Positions 51,811 to 60,224 of a DNA stretch of 62,519 nt are shown in pieces (the stretch's first letter is position 1; every line of letters starts with the position of its first letter). This DNA comes from Anaerolineaceae bacterium UBA1363 (GTDB lineage: Bacteria; Chloroflexota; Anaerolineae; Anaerolineales; Anaerolineaceae), in the NCBI GenBank assembly GCA_002306055.1, contig DBRR01000045.1:1-62519 (forward strand), in the 5' to 3' direction. The notes beneath the pieces were generated by a model. That model saw only the letters and a list, made by a program, of their open reading frames with translations, was not told where the DNA came from and searched no databases. Made by a program: the position numbers and the translations under genes.

Positions 51811-52689
51811 ATGCTCACCTACTCAATTGACAAACCTTTAATCCACTGTGTGAATGTGCTTGGCGAATGCCCGCTCTGGGATCCTATCCACGAAACGCTC
51901 TTCTGGATTGACATTGACCTGGGATTTCTCTATGAGTTTCAGTTAGAAAACCCTGACTTAAAAGTCCACAAAATTGGACAAAAACTTGGTTGCATCGCAC
52001 TCACCGACACTAATCAGTTGCTACTCGCGACTGAACTGGGGTTTGCCTTTTACCGTCCTGATGATCCACCACCCAAAAACTTCCTGGAAATAATCCCCAA
52101 AGGTGTTGGCTGTATGTTCAACGACGGCAAAGTTTCACCAGATGGTGAATTTTGGGTTGGTTCAAAAGGTCCACGCGGTACCTCCAAACTGTATCGCCTT
52201 ATGCGCGATCTAACATGCGACATCCTTCTGGAGGATGTATCGATATCCAACGGAATTGGCTGGAGCCTTGACCATAGGTTCTTTTTCCACACCGATTCTC
52301 TCGAACATTCTATCTACCGCTACAGGTGGCAGGGCAAAAAGTTAAGCAACAAAGAAATCTTTTACACTCCCCAGGAAGGAACACCAGATGGGCTGACTAT
52401 CGATGCGGATGGTAATCTATGGGTCGCTGTCTGGGATGGTGGACGTGTTGTTCAAATATCCCCTGAGGGGGAAGAACTCGCGCAAATCCGTTTACCTGTT
52501 AGCCGCCCCACATCGGTGGCATTTGGTGGACCTGACCTGCGCACGCTCTACATCACCAGTGCACGCGTCGATCTCCCAGAAAACGAATTGAGCGCTCAAC
52601 CTTATGCGGGAGCGCTCTTCTCAATTCCGATGCAAGTAGCAGGATTACCAGCAAATTGCTTTTACCTACGCGCAGGGGTTGGATATTAA
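51811..52689 (+). CDS. SMP-30/gluconolactonase/LRE-type protein
   Basis: A 292-aa six-bladed beta-propeller of the SMP-30/RGN family. The metal Glu is in LGECPLWD near residue 19. The later signatures are FNDGKVSPDGEFWVGS, SNGIGWSLD with the metal Asn, and TPDGLTIDADGNLWVAVWDG with the metal Asp. Members hydrolyse sugar lactones. The specific substrate is unknown. Convergent with typA. Confidence 0.87.
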   Translation: MLTYSIDKPLIHCVNVLGECPLWDPIHETLFWIDIDLGFLYEFQLENPDLKVHKIGQKLGCIALTDTNQLLLATELGFAFYRPDDPPPKNFLEIIPKGVGCMFNDGKVSPDGEFWVGSKGPRGTSKLYRLMRDLTCDILLEDVSISNGIGWSLDHRFFFHTDSLEHSIYRYRWQGKKLSNKEIFYTPQEGTPDGLTIDADGNLWVAVWDGGRVVQISPEGEELAQIRLPVSRPTSVAFGGPDLRTLYITSARVDLPENELSAQPYAGALFSIPMQVAGLPANCFYLRAGVGY

Positions 52690-52701
52690 TAAATAGTATC
52701 T

Positions 52702-54555
52702 CTAATCCTCTTCGACTTCACCGGTCTTTTCGTTACGGAGACGGTCGTGCGTATTTAGAATTCGTTTTCTCAGACGCAAGCTTACCGGGGTAACTTCCAG
52801 CAGGTCATCTGGTCCCAGGTATTCGATCATCTCGTCCAGGCTCATCTGCCTTGGTGGATTTAGTCTTTCATCCAAATCCCGAATAGACTGGCGCATGTTG
52901 GTCAGATGCTTTTTCTTGGCGATATTGATCGAAAGATCCTGCGACCGCGGGGTCTCACCCACGATCATGCCTTCATAGACTTCCACACCGGGACCTATAA
53001 ACAGGGTTCCCCGGGGTTCGGCATTTTTCAATCCATACGTCGTGGAAATCCCATCCTCCCGGGCAACGATCGAACTGGTAGTCTTGCTATCAATAGCGCC
53101 TTCGAGTGGTTGATCTCCCACATAAAAGCTGTTTAAGATACCCTTTCCGCGGGTGGCATTCAAAAACTTGTAGCGAAAACCCAGCAAACCCCGGGTAGGC
53201 ATGGAATAGATCAGATGCACTGTTCCATCCGGGTTGTTAGTCATATTCGTCATTTTGCCCTTGCGCTGACCGAGCATTTCGACCACGATCCCAACACTAT
53301 CGCTGTCCACATCGATGTGCACTTCCTCAAATGGCTCCAGCTTTCTGCCATTTTCATCCTCGACAATGATCGCTTCAGGTCTGCTGACCTGGAATTCGTA
53401 TCCTTCACGACGCATTGTTTCAATCAGGATGCCAAGGTGCAGCTCTCCGCGCCCGGAAACTAAAAATGTATCTTGCTGCTCAGTTTGAGCAACCCGCAAA
53501 GCGATATTCGTCCGCAGCTCTTCATTCAGACGCTCCCAAAGCTTCCTGGTGGTGCTCCACTTGCCCTCTCGACCACTCAAAGGCGAAGTATTGACGCCAA
53601 AGGTCATCTGAACCGTCGGCTGTTGAACTCTGATCGCGGGCAATTCGACCGGGTTTTCCACATCTGCCAGCGTCTCACCAATCTGGATATCCTTCAGCCC
53701 GCCAATGGTCACAATCTCTCCAGCGTCAGCCATTTCTATGGCTATTTTGGATAAACCCTGGTAAGCAAATAAATACTTTGCCTGGATCCGCTCGGAAGTG
53801 CCATCCAGCTTTATGCGCATTAATTGCTGCCCTGCCTTTATAGTCCCAGCGTGGATCCTGCCAGTCGCTGTTACGCCACTGTATTCGTCGTAGCCAAGGT
53901 TGGTGACCAGCAGCTGAAATGGCGCCTCAACATCTGCCAAAGGTCCGGGTATGTTGCGAAGGATGCTATCGAACAAGGGTATAAGATTATCTGCCAATTG
54001 TTCCGATGTTCCTGCCTTGCCCGCGAGCCCGTCGGCATAAATGATCGGGAACTCAAGCAGTGCATTGCTGGCTCCAAGCTCAACAAACAGATCAAAGGTG
54101 GCATTTAATGCCTGGTCAGCATCTGCATCCCGTCGATCTAATTTATTTATGACTACGATAGTGGGCAGATTTTTTGCGATAGCTTGCTTGAGCACAAACC
54201 TGGTTTGTGGCTTGGGACCTTCAACCGCATCCACCAGCAGCAGAACACCATCCACCATATTCATGATCCGTTCGACTTCTCCGCCAAAATCGGCATGTCC
54301 TGGCGTGTCGACGATATTGATCTTGACCAATTCGCCAGTTTCTGGATCCGGCAGGGTGATGGCAGTATTCTTTGCCAGAATCGTAATTCCACGCTCCCTT
54401 TCCAGGTCGTTGGAGTCCATGATCCGTTCCTGGACCTTCTGGTTTTCCCGGAATACCTTTGCCTGTTTCAGCATGGAGTCGATCAGGGTTGTTTTACCGT
54501 GATCCACGTGGGCGATGATTGCCACATTCCTTATGTTTTTACGTTCTGCCAGCAT
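52702..54555 (-). CDS. typA: Ribosome-associated GTPase TypA/BipA
   Basis: A 617-aa translational GTPase. The P-loop AHVDHGKTTLID is at residues 14-25, the switch is DTPGHADFGGEVER and NKLD the G4 motif. The EF-G-like domain III/V and the BipA-specific C-terminus end in SLRLRKR. It acts in ribosome assembly and stress growth. The start follows a terminator that ends the upstream deoA transcript. Confidence 0.95.
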   Translation of the reverse strand: MLAERKNIRNVAIIAHVDHGKTTLIDSMLKQAKVFRENQKVQERIMDSNDLERERGITILAKNTAITLPDPETGELVKINIVDTPGHADFGGEVERIMNMVDGVLLLVDAVEGPKPQTRFVLKQAIAKNLPTIVVINKLDRRDADADQALNATFDLFVELGASNALLEFPIIYADGLAGKAGTSEQLADNLIPLFDSILRNIPGPLADVEAPFQLLVTNLGYDEYSGVTATGRIHAGTIKAGQQLMRIKLDGTSERIQAKYLFAYQGLSKIAIEMADAGEIVTIGGLKDIQIGETLADVENPVELPAIRVQQPTVQMTFGVNTSPLSGREGKWSTTRKLWERLNEELRTNIALRVAQTEQQDTFLVSGRGELHLGILIETMRREGYEFQVSRPEAIIVEDENGRKLEPFEEVHIDVDSDSVGIVVEMLGQRKGKMTNMTNNPDGTVHLIYSMPTRGLLGFRYKFLNATRGKGILNSFYVGDQPLEGAIDSKTTSSIVAREDGISTTYGLKNAEPRGTLFIGPGVEVYEGMIVGETPRSQDLSINIAKKKHLTNMRQSIRDLDERLNPPRQMSLDEMIEYLGPDDLLEVTPVSLRLRKRILNTHDRLRNEKTGEVEED

Positions 54556-54577
54556 TAACTATTCTCCAGTTTCCAAT

Positions 54578-54600
54578 AAAAAACCCGGCGAACCGGGTTT
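54578..54600 (-). terminator. Terminator of pyrimidine-nucleoside phosphorylase, UUCG loop
   Basis: On the minus strand AAACCCGG-TTCG-CCGGGTTT is followed by TTTTATT. It is an 8-bp GC-rich stem closed by a stable UUCG tetraloop, immediately after the phosphorylase stop. Confidence 0.85.
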
Positions 54601-54603
54601 CTG

Positions 54604-55917
54604 CTATTCATTCAGACCAATAACGTCCCAAAAAAACGGGGGCGCTTCCACCGGTTCGTCTACTATCTCAACCGCATTTCTCAATTTTTCCAAAACCTGG
54701 TTGAGTTTCTCTTCGTCGTTAGCGTGAACTTCAAAAAGCGGTTGTTTTTCAGCGACAATATCACCAATTTTTACTTTCACCAAGATGCCAACTCCATAAT
54801 CGATTTTGTCATCCTTTTTCGAACGACCAGCGCCCAGCATCACTGAGCTCTCGCCAACTTCTTTTGCGTCCACTGTCCTGACCCAACCACTTTTGCTGGC
54901 TGTGATCGTTGTGTGGATCCTGGCTTTTGGTAAGCGGTCAAGCTCGCGGACATAGGAGACATCCCCACTCTGGGCAGCGACTAACTCCTCCAACTTGATC
55001 ATGGCGCTCCCATCAGCAATGGTCGCCTCAGTCATCGCTAAGGCTTCTTGCATAGATGCGGCCATTTTGCCGAGGATCAGCATGTACGCTGCAAGGTGCA
55101 TACAATGGTAGCGGTAGTCCTTAGGAGCTTTTCCTCTCAGCAGTTCAACCGCTTCTTTGAGTTCCAAAGCGTTTCCAACGGCTTCTCCAAGGGGTTGATC
55201 CATTGGTGAAAGCACTGCAATCACCCGGCGTCCGCTAAGGTTTCCAATCGAAACCATCACATTCGCGAGTTCGCGCGCTTCATCAAGCGTCTGCATGAAA
55301 GCACCTTTGCCAACTTTTACATCCAAAACAATCGCATTGGCACCGCCTGCGATCTTTTTGCTCATCACGGAGGAAGCAATCAATGGAATTGACGGGACAG
55401 TGCCTGTCACATCCCGAAGCGCGTATAGTTTTCCATCAGCTGGAGCAAGGTCCGCGCTTTGTCCCGTCAAAACAATTCCAATCTGTTTTAACTGGTTGAT
55501 GAATTCGTCTGTTGACAGATTACTCCTGAAGCCTGGTATCGATTCGAGTTTATCGATGGTGCCGCCGCTAAAGCCTAATCCCCTGCCAGACATCTTGCCG
55601 ACCGGTAATCCACAGGCTGCCACCATCGGGGCAACACTCAATGTAGTTTTATCTCCAACGCCGCCGGTGGAATGCTTGTCGACCACAAGTTTACCAATTT
55701 CTCTCAGATCCAAAACTTCACCGGAATGCGCCATTGCCATGGTCAGATCAGTGATCTCCTGCACAGTCATACCGTTAAGAAGGACTGCCATTGCCCAGGC
55801 TGACATTTGATAATCAGGGACTTCGTCACGAGCATAGCCTGCAATCAGAAAGTCTATCTCAGACTTGGTGAGAGGCTGCTTGTCCCGTTTTTTTATGATT
55901 ACATCCAATGCGCGCAT
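54604..55917 (-). CDS. Pyrimidine-nucleoside (thymidine) phosphorylase
   Basis: A 437-aa family 2 nucleoside phosphorylase. LTKSEIDFLIAGYARDEVPDYQMSA opens the alpha domain. KHSTGGVGDKTTL binds phosphate, and the pyrimidine site is KMSGRGLGFSGGTIDKLESI. It cleaves uridine or thymidine for salvage. It sits 10 bp after jag in the rpmH cluster, an unusual passenger there. Confidence 0.93.
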   Translation of the reverse strand: MRALDVIIKKRDKQPLTKSEIDFLIAGYARDEVPDYQMSAWAMAVLLNGMTVQEITDLTMAMAHSGEVLDLREIGKLVVDKHSTGGVGDKTTLSVAPMVAACGLPVGKMSGRGLGFSGGTIDKLESIPGFRSNLSTDEFINQLKQIGIVLTGQSADLAPADGKLYALRDVTGTVPSIPLIASSVMSKKIAGGANAIVLDVKVGKGAFMQTLDEARELANVMVSIGNLSGRRVIAVLSPMDQPLGEAVGNALELKEAVELLRGKAPKDYRYHCMHLAAYMLILGKMAASMQEALAMTEATIADGSAMIKLEELVAAQSGDVSYVRELDRLPKARIHTTITASKSGWVRTVDAKEVGESSVMLGAGRSKKDDKIDYGVGILVKVKIGDIVAEKQPLFEVHANDEEKLNQVLEKLRNAVEIVDEPVEAPPFFWDVIGLNE

Positions 55918-55927
55918 ACTAAGTCAC

Positions 55928-56716
55928 TTATTCTGCTGGGTAAATGCAAATCTTTCGATTAGGTTCCTCGCCGATTGATTCAGTATATACCAGGTCGTTT
56001 TTCCGCAATTCCATATGTATAATCCTGCGTTCATTCGCTGGCATGGGCTCAAGGCACTGCCTGCGACCGGTCGAAATGACCTGCTCAGCCATTCTACGAG
56101 CAAGCTTCTGCAGCTCAATTTCACGGCGATGGCGGAAGTTCTGGATATCCAATTGCAGTGGGATCCACTGGTTGAGTTTTTTGTTTACCATGAGACTGGT
56201 GATGTACTGTAAAGCGTTCAGGGTTTCAGCCCGGCGACCTATCAGAAAACTCAGGTCCGAACCTTCGATGTTGACGTAGATCACTTCCCGTTCTTCATCT
56301 TCCTGGTAGACCTTCTGGACACTAACTCCAGCCTGAACATCCATTTTTTCGAGCAGTTCCAACACGGTTTCCTTGACCACTTCTTCGACATCTGTCAGAT
56401 CCAGGTTTACCGGCTCATGCATGTTTGAGTTTGTTTCTGCTTCAAACATTTCTTCAAAACTGAGATCTTCATCGTTTTCAATGGTCGCAATTTTTTCTTC
56501 TGTCTCAGCAGATTTGTTGGCTTCGACGCTGGCATCCAGAATGGTCAGTTTGATGCGGGCTTGCTTGGAGGCAAAGCGGAATAAATTCCGTTTCCCTTCA
56601 TCCAAAACTTCAACTTCCACATCCTTTCGTTCGGCCCCCAATTGCTCCAGACCCTTCTCAATGGCTTCTTCGACCGTCGGAGCAATTACCTCAAGAGTGG
56701 TTTTATTCTTCGTCAT
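55928..56716 (-). CDS. Jag/KhpB RNA-binding protein
   Basis: A 262-aa protein with Jag_N (about 5-52, TTLEVIAPTVEEAIEKGLEQLG), a middle acidic linker, a KH-II domain (about 120-190, SDLSFLIGRRAETLNALQYI) and a C-terminal R3H domain (MPANERRIIHMEL). It binds RNA with KhpA and sits after yidC as in many phyla. The ATG at 56716 is preferred; a GTG at 56725 would add three residues. Confidence 0.9.
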   Translation of the reverse strand: MTKNKTTLEVIAPTVEEAIEKGLEQLGAERKDVEVEVLDEGKRNLFRFASKQARIKLTILDASVEANKSAETEEKIATIENDEDLSFEEMFEAETNSNMHEPVNLDLTDVEEVVKETVLELLEKMDVQAGVSVQKVYQEDEEREVIYVNIEGSDLSFLIGRRAETLNALQYITSLMVNKKLNQWIPLQLDIQNFRHRREIELQKLARRMAEQVISTGRRQCLEPMPANERRIIHMELRKNDLVYTESIGEEPNRKICIYPAE

Positions 56717-56742
56717 CAGGCACACTCAACTTTCAAAATTGC

Positions 56743-57636
56743 TTATTTCTTCATCTTGGGGCGTTGGCGTTTCGCAGACGCGCGGGCGGAAGGTTTGCTG
56801 ACTTTTTCAACGATAACAGGTTCTTCTTCTTCCTCGTCTGGAAGATCAGGAATGACTATGACTGGTTTGCTCGGCTTCGGTTTTGTTTTGATCCAGGGGA
56901 AAATCCTCGACCAGTCTGTTTTTCCCATGGCTCCATATTGGGCAATGGTTGTCAGATTGCTGACCAAAAAATACAGCGCCAGACCCGCTGAGAATTGGTA
57001 AGAAATGATACCCATCATGATGGGCATCATCATGTTCATGCTATTTGTCATGGCTGCAGTTTGTTCGCTGCCTGGTTCTGTTGGCGGCGTCATTACCCGG
57101 GTTTGAACAATGGTGGACAAAACGACCAGGATTGCCAGTACTGGAATTCCAATTCCTGCAATCATCAGGCGTTCTGGCTGACCAAGGTCCATCCAGAGGA
57201 AGCGGTTCTGGATGGGCAATATCCTGTTGGGATCAATGAACGGATAAACAATCCGCTCCAGTTTGATCAATTCAAGTGGTGTGCTGGCCATCGCCCGCAT
57301 AATGCTCTGATAAAGACCGATAATGATCGGAAATTGGATCAGCATCGGGAGACAAGAGCTAAACGGACTGACTCCGAGCTCTTTGTAAAGCTTCATCTGC
57401 TCTTCTGCCAATTTTTCCTTGTTATCTTTGTATTTCTCTTGCATTTTCAGATAGCGCGGATTTTTCTGCAATTCCTGCATAGCTTGCGAGGATTTGATCT
57501 GCTTGGCAGTCAAAGGGAAAGTAATCAGTTTGATCAGAATGGTAAACAGAATGATCGCAACGCCAAAATTCTGGACCAGCATCGTGATCAGCAATAAAAC
57601 ATTCGTAAAGGGTTGGACAATCAGAGTATCCCACAT
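56743..57636 (-). CDS. yidC: Membrane protein insertase YidC/Oxa1
   Basis: A 297-aa Gram-positive-style YidC without the large periplasmic P1 domain. It has five hydrophobic segments, the coiled cytoplasmic loop (LQKNPRYLKMQEKYKDNKEKLAEE) and a basic tail (SARASAKRQRPKMKK) that binds ribosomes. It has no lipoprotein signal. AGAGAGG precedes the ATG. It inserts membrane proteins with or without Sec. Confidence 0.93.
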   Translation of the reverse strand: MWDTLIVQPFTNVLLLITMLVQNFGVAIILFTILIKLITFPLTAKQIKSSQAMQELQKNPRYLKMQEKYKDNKEKLAEEQMKLYKELGVSPFSSCLPMLIQFPIIIGLYQSIMRAMASTPLELIKLERIVYPFIDPNRILPIQNRFLWMDLGQPERLMIAGIGIPVLAILVVLSTIVQTRVMTPPTEPGSEQTAAMTNSMNMMMPIMMGIISYQFSAGLALYFLVSNLTTIAQYGAMGKTDWSRIFPWIKTKPKPSKPVIVIPDLPDEEEEEPVIVEKVSKPSARASAKRQRPKMKK

Positions 57637-57647
57637 AGTCGACCTCT

Positions 57648-58724
57648 CTATCTCTCAGGGTTAAAGGTCCAGACAGGCTGACCTTGAAAATCAAATGCGT
57701 AGACTAGATTGTCCCCGTCGATAGCGCCAACAAGGATCAAGTTCTCAGTTACAACTGGCGTGGTATATACGTTTCCACTGACGATGCGAGACCAGATAGC
57801 TTGTTGGTTCATGCCATACATGGTAACTGTGCCGTCTTCCAAAGCTGCAACAAAACCCTTACCTTCGACAAGGGCAAGTCCTGCGAACATGGGGCCTCCC
57901 GCATTGAACTGCCAGTTTTCATGTCCAGTTTCTGAAGAAAGGGAGATAATTTTGCCGGTATTGTCGTTAAAAATGACCTGACCGTCTACCAGGATTGGTT
58001 CTGACCAGATACTTCCCAAAGTTCTACCGCCATCATACCGCCAGACAATTTCACCACTGAGCCGATCGATACTCACGAACTCATTTGCGAGAGTGCCAAC
58101 ATAAATTGAATCTGTCTGCGAATCATAGACAGGCGGCGCAATCACAGCCCCGTTGAGCGCCACCTCGCGAATGGTCTTACCATCTGCTTTGTTGAGGAAC
58201 TCTACTTTACGGTCCTGTGAACTGACAATCACCATATCCTCAACGACCAGCGGTTCAGAGATATAAGCAAATTCACCGGGATGGGTCCAGACCAGGGTGC
58301 TATTTTCATCGATCGCGTAAATATTGCGATCAGAATTAGGTGCAATGATCAGGTTGCCGTCTTTGGCAGCCTTACCCTGGTACCAACCTTTGGCCTCCGT
58401 GAAAGCCCACTCGACAGTAGGTATCCCGGTCACGTTGATTTTCAAAAAATCATTTGCAAAGTCACCGATATAGATCGACTCACCATCAATCAAGGCAGGC
58501 GCGTAGAAAACCTGCTTGATGTTGGACTGATCTGGAAAGCGCCAGGAGGCTTTCCCTGTCACAGGATCAATTTTATAGACATAATTCAAATAAGATACAA
58601 AAATTTGGTTCTCACCAGCGCTGATGCCCGGAGTGCTTTCGGCCCGTGGGCCCGTTGCACAACCAGCGAGCATTAAACCCGCCAGAAGGACAATCAACAA
58701 AGAACGTAATGATTTTTTGTTCAT
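57648..58724 (-). CDS. PQQ-repeat (BamB-like) lipoprotein
   Basis: A 358-aa exported lipoprotein with the lipobox LAGC (lipidated Cys22). A seven- or eight-bladed PQQ-type beta-propeller follows, with repeats ending in patterns such as GEIVWRYDGG, GHENWQF and NSTLVWTHPG. ATG 58724 follows AGGAG; an upstream in-frame start at 58748 is not needed. It lies between yidD and yidC, 11 bp before yidC. BamB itself belongs to outer-membrane protein assembly, but no BAM genes are present, so a role in membrane-protein folding on the outer leaflet is only inferred. Confidence 0.85.
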   Translation of the reverse strand: MNKKSLRSLLIVLLAGLMLAGCATGPRAESTPGISAGENQIFVSYLNYVYKIDPVTGKASWRFPDQSNIKQVFYAPALIDGESIYIGDFANDFLKINVTGIPTVEWAFTEAKGWYQGKAAKDGNLIIAPNSDRNIYAIDENSTLVWTHPGEFAYISEPLVVEDMVIVSSQDRKVEFLNKADGKTIREVALNGAVIAPPVYDSQTDSIYVGTLANEFVSIDRLSGEIVWRYDGGRTLGSIWSEPILVDGQVIFNDNTGKIISLSSETGHENWQFNAGGPMFAGLALVEGKGFVAALEDGTVTMYGMNQQAIWSRIVSGNVYTTPVVTENLILVGAIDGDNLVYAFDFQGQPVWTFNPER

Positions 58725-58731
58725 AAATCTC

Positions 58732-59031
58732 CTAAGGTACTGGATCAAATCCGCCTTGATTGAATGGATTACAGCGTACTATTCGTTTTACACCCATCCA
58801 TCCACCTTTCAGTGCGCCGTACTTGTATACTGCCTGGTAGGTGTAATGCGAACAGGTTGGATAAAACCGACAGGTATTCGGCGGCAATGTTTTTGAGAGA
58901 GTCTTTTGATACGCCTTGATCAGAATCAAGATAAGCAGGCGCGGCAGATTGCTCAGCGTTTTTGGCAGATCCGATAATTCCGGATCGCAGGTCTGACAAT
59001 CATCTCCATTTGACAGTTTGTTCTCATCCAT
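58732..59031 (-). CDS. yidD: Membrane protein insertion efficiency factor YidD
   Basis: A 99-aa protein with the YidD core LIKAYQKTLSKTLPPNTCRFYPTCSHYTYQA and GGWMGVKRIVRCNPFNQGG in adjacent segments. A polar N-terminal extension with two cysteines precedes it. It overlaps rnpA by 8 bp. It assists YidC. Confidence 0.92.
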   Translation of the reverse strand: MDENKLSNGDDCQTCDPELSDLPKTLSNLPRLLILILIKAYQKTLSKTLPPNTCRFYPTCSHYTYQAVYKYGALKGGWMGVKRIVRCNPFNQGGFDPVP

Positions 59032-59392
59032 TCTTACTCGTCCGATTACTCATTCGGTTAAACAAATCTTGAACCGCGGTATCCACTTCCCGCGGTTCAG
59101 CGTAAAGAAGTTTTTTTCTGGCAATCAATACACAATCCATGCCCACTTCGAGTCGTTTCAGATTCTCAATTGCTCTGGGGCGCAATCGACGTCTGCATCG
59201 GTTGCGCTGAACCGCCCCTCCCACTGACCGGCTTGCAATCACCGCATACCGAATGATCTGGAAGTCGTTGGGTTTCGTCACAAGAATTGCCAGCGAATTC
59301 GCTACTGATTCTCCCTCTTGTTTGACCTTTTGAATTATCCTGGGGTCCTTGAGGTGTGTGATCGAAAGCCCGGTGGTCGACCTGACTTCCAT
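59024..59392 (-). CDS. rnpA: Ribonuclease P protein component
   Basis: A 122-aa RnpA with the RNA-binding RNR motif (VQRNRCRRRLR) and the N-terminal DPRIIQKVKQEG helix. It joins RNase P RNA to mature tRNA 5' ends. It starts 11 nt after rpmH and overlaps yidD, the classical rpmH-rnpA-yidD order. Confidence 0.92.
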   Translation of the reverse strand: MEVRSTTGLSITHLKDPRIIQKVKQEGESVANSLAILVTKPNDFQIIRYAVIASRSVGGAVQRNRCRRRLRPRAIENLKRLEVGMDCVLIARKKLLYAEPREVDTAVQDLFNRMSNRTSKNG

Positions 59393-59403
59393 CCCGTTAC
59401 GGT

Positions 59404-59577
59404 TTACCAGCGCACACGCTTGACGTGGTTGTTAGACTTGGTGGTGAGCTGATGGCGCCCACGCAGGCGGCGGCGCTTCAAAACTTCCCGACCGTCACTT
59501 GTGGACATACGAGCACGGAATCCATGCACGCGCACACGGCGGCGAATTTTTGGTTGATAAGTTCTTTTTGTAGACAT
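59404..59577 (-). CDS. rpmH: 50S ribosomal protein L34, extended
   Basis: A 57-aa L34. The core reads KRTYQPKIRRRVRVHGF and ARMSTSDGREVLKRRRLRGR. After residue 41 a basic extension (HQLTTKSNNHVKRVRW) makes it longer than the usual 44-47 aa. AAAGG lies before ATG 59577. It heads the cluster read towards yidC. Confidence 0.9.
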   Translation of the reverse strand: MSTKRTYQPKIRRRVRVHGFRARMSTSDGREVLKRRRLRGRHQLTTKSNNHVKRVRW

Positions 59578-59700
59578 TACAATTCCTTTCAGAAATCTGT
59601 TGCCGCTGCTCTGGCAGGCTGTAACAGATATATTTTAATGGGTTTAGTCAATAAAGTAACCTGATAATTCTACCTTAATAGTCCTGATCGTCAAGTGAAA

Positions 59701-59740
59701 ATCGACATGAATCGACATGAAAATCGACAAAAATCGACAT
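59701..59740. repeat. Four ATCGACA motifs at helical spacing
   Basis: ATCGACA starts at 59701, 59711, 59723 and 59733, spaced 10, 12 and 10 bp, each within A-rich context. The array lies 120 bp upstream of rpmH in a 640-bp noncoding stretch (59578-60224) that otherwise holds the repeats listed next and no gene. Confidence 0.6.
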
Positions 59741-59761
59741 AAACGCATAAACGAGAAACTT

Positions 59762-59931
59762 GTAGGGTTGATGCCTGCATCAACCATTATGAATGATGAG
59801 CAACGCAATTAGGAAAAGGCAGGCCTTTTCCCTACGGGAGTAAGGTAGGCAAATAAACAAGAACCTTGTAGGGTTGATGCCTGCCTCAACCATTATGTGT
59901 GAGGGGTGATTCGATCAGGAAAAGGCGGGCA
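59762..59931. repeat. Two copies of a paired-hairpin repeat
   Basis: Copy 1 (59762-59835) runs from GTAGGG to CCCTAC. Its first hairpin GGTTGATG-CCTG-CATCAACC and its second GGAAAAGG-CAGG-CCTTTTCC have complementary loops. Copy 2 (59868 to about 59931) repeats the first half with one mismatch, and its second hairpin is lost. The form fits a short non-autonomous repeat of REP/MITE type. Confidence 0.65.
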
Positions 59932-60096
59932 CTGCGCAAGATTCAATTAAATGCCCTATTCAACTCTGGGGAAAAAGAGCCCCAGGGCAGGATCGGAATC
60001 CGGCCGAACTAAGGAATGGACCTCTCTCCAGCGAGGGTATTATTATTTACTAAAAGAACCTTCATCAGTCTCCCGTCCACTGCGCGGCGCGAGCCA

Positions 60097-60151
60097 GCTT
60101 CCCCCAGGGGAAGCCCATAGCCCTCCCTCGAAGGAGGGTCCGCGAAGCGGA
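60097..60151. repeat. Cluster of three palindromes
   Basis: GCTTCCCC-CA-GGGGAAGC (60097-60114), CCCTCC...GGAGGG (60121-60138) and TCCGC-GAA-GCGGA (60139-60151) follow one another in GC-rich DNA between the paired-hairpin repeat and mtaB. It looks like a REP-type intergenic element. Confidence 0.5.
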
Positions 60152-60224
60152 GGAGAGTGTGTTGTCATTTCCGTAATTAAACACCCTCAATCGGTTCAGT
60201 TTTTTTTAGCGGCTGTCTTTCCCT

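Noticed and set aside
59762..60151. CRISPR array
   Set aside because: Repeats occur two to four times with unequal units and no regular spacers; no cas genes are present.
59578..60224. Origin of replication beside rpmH
   Set aside because: No consensus DnaA boxes or AT-rich unwinding region stand out, and dnaA is absent; only repeats are seen.
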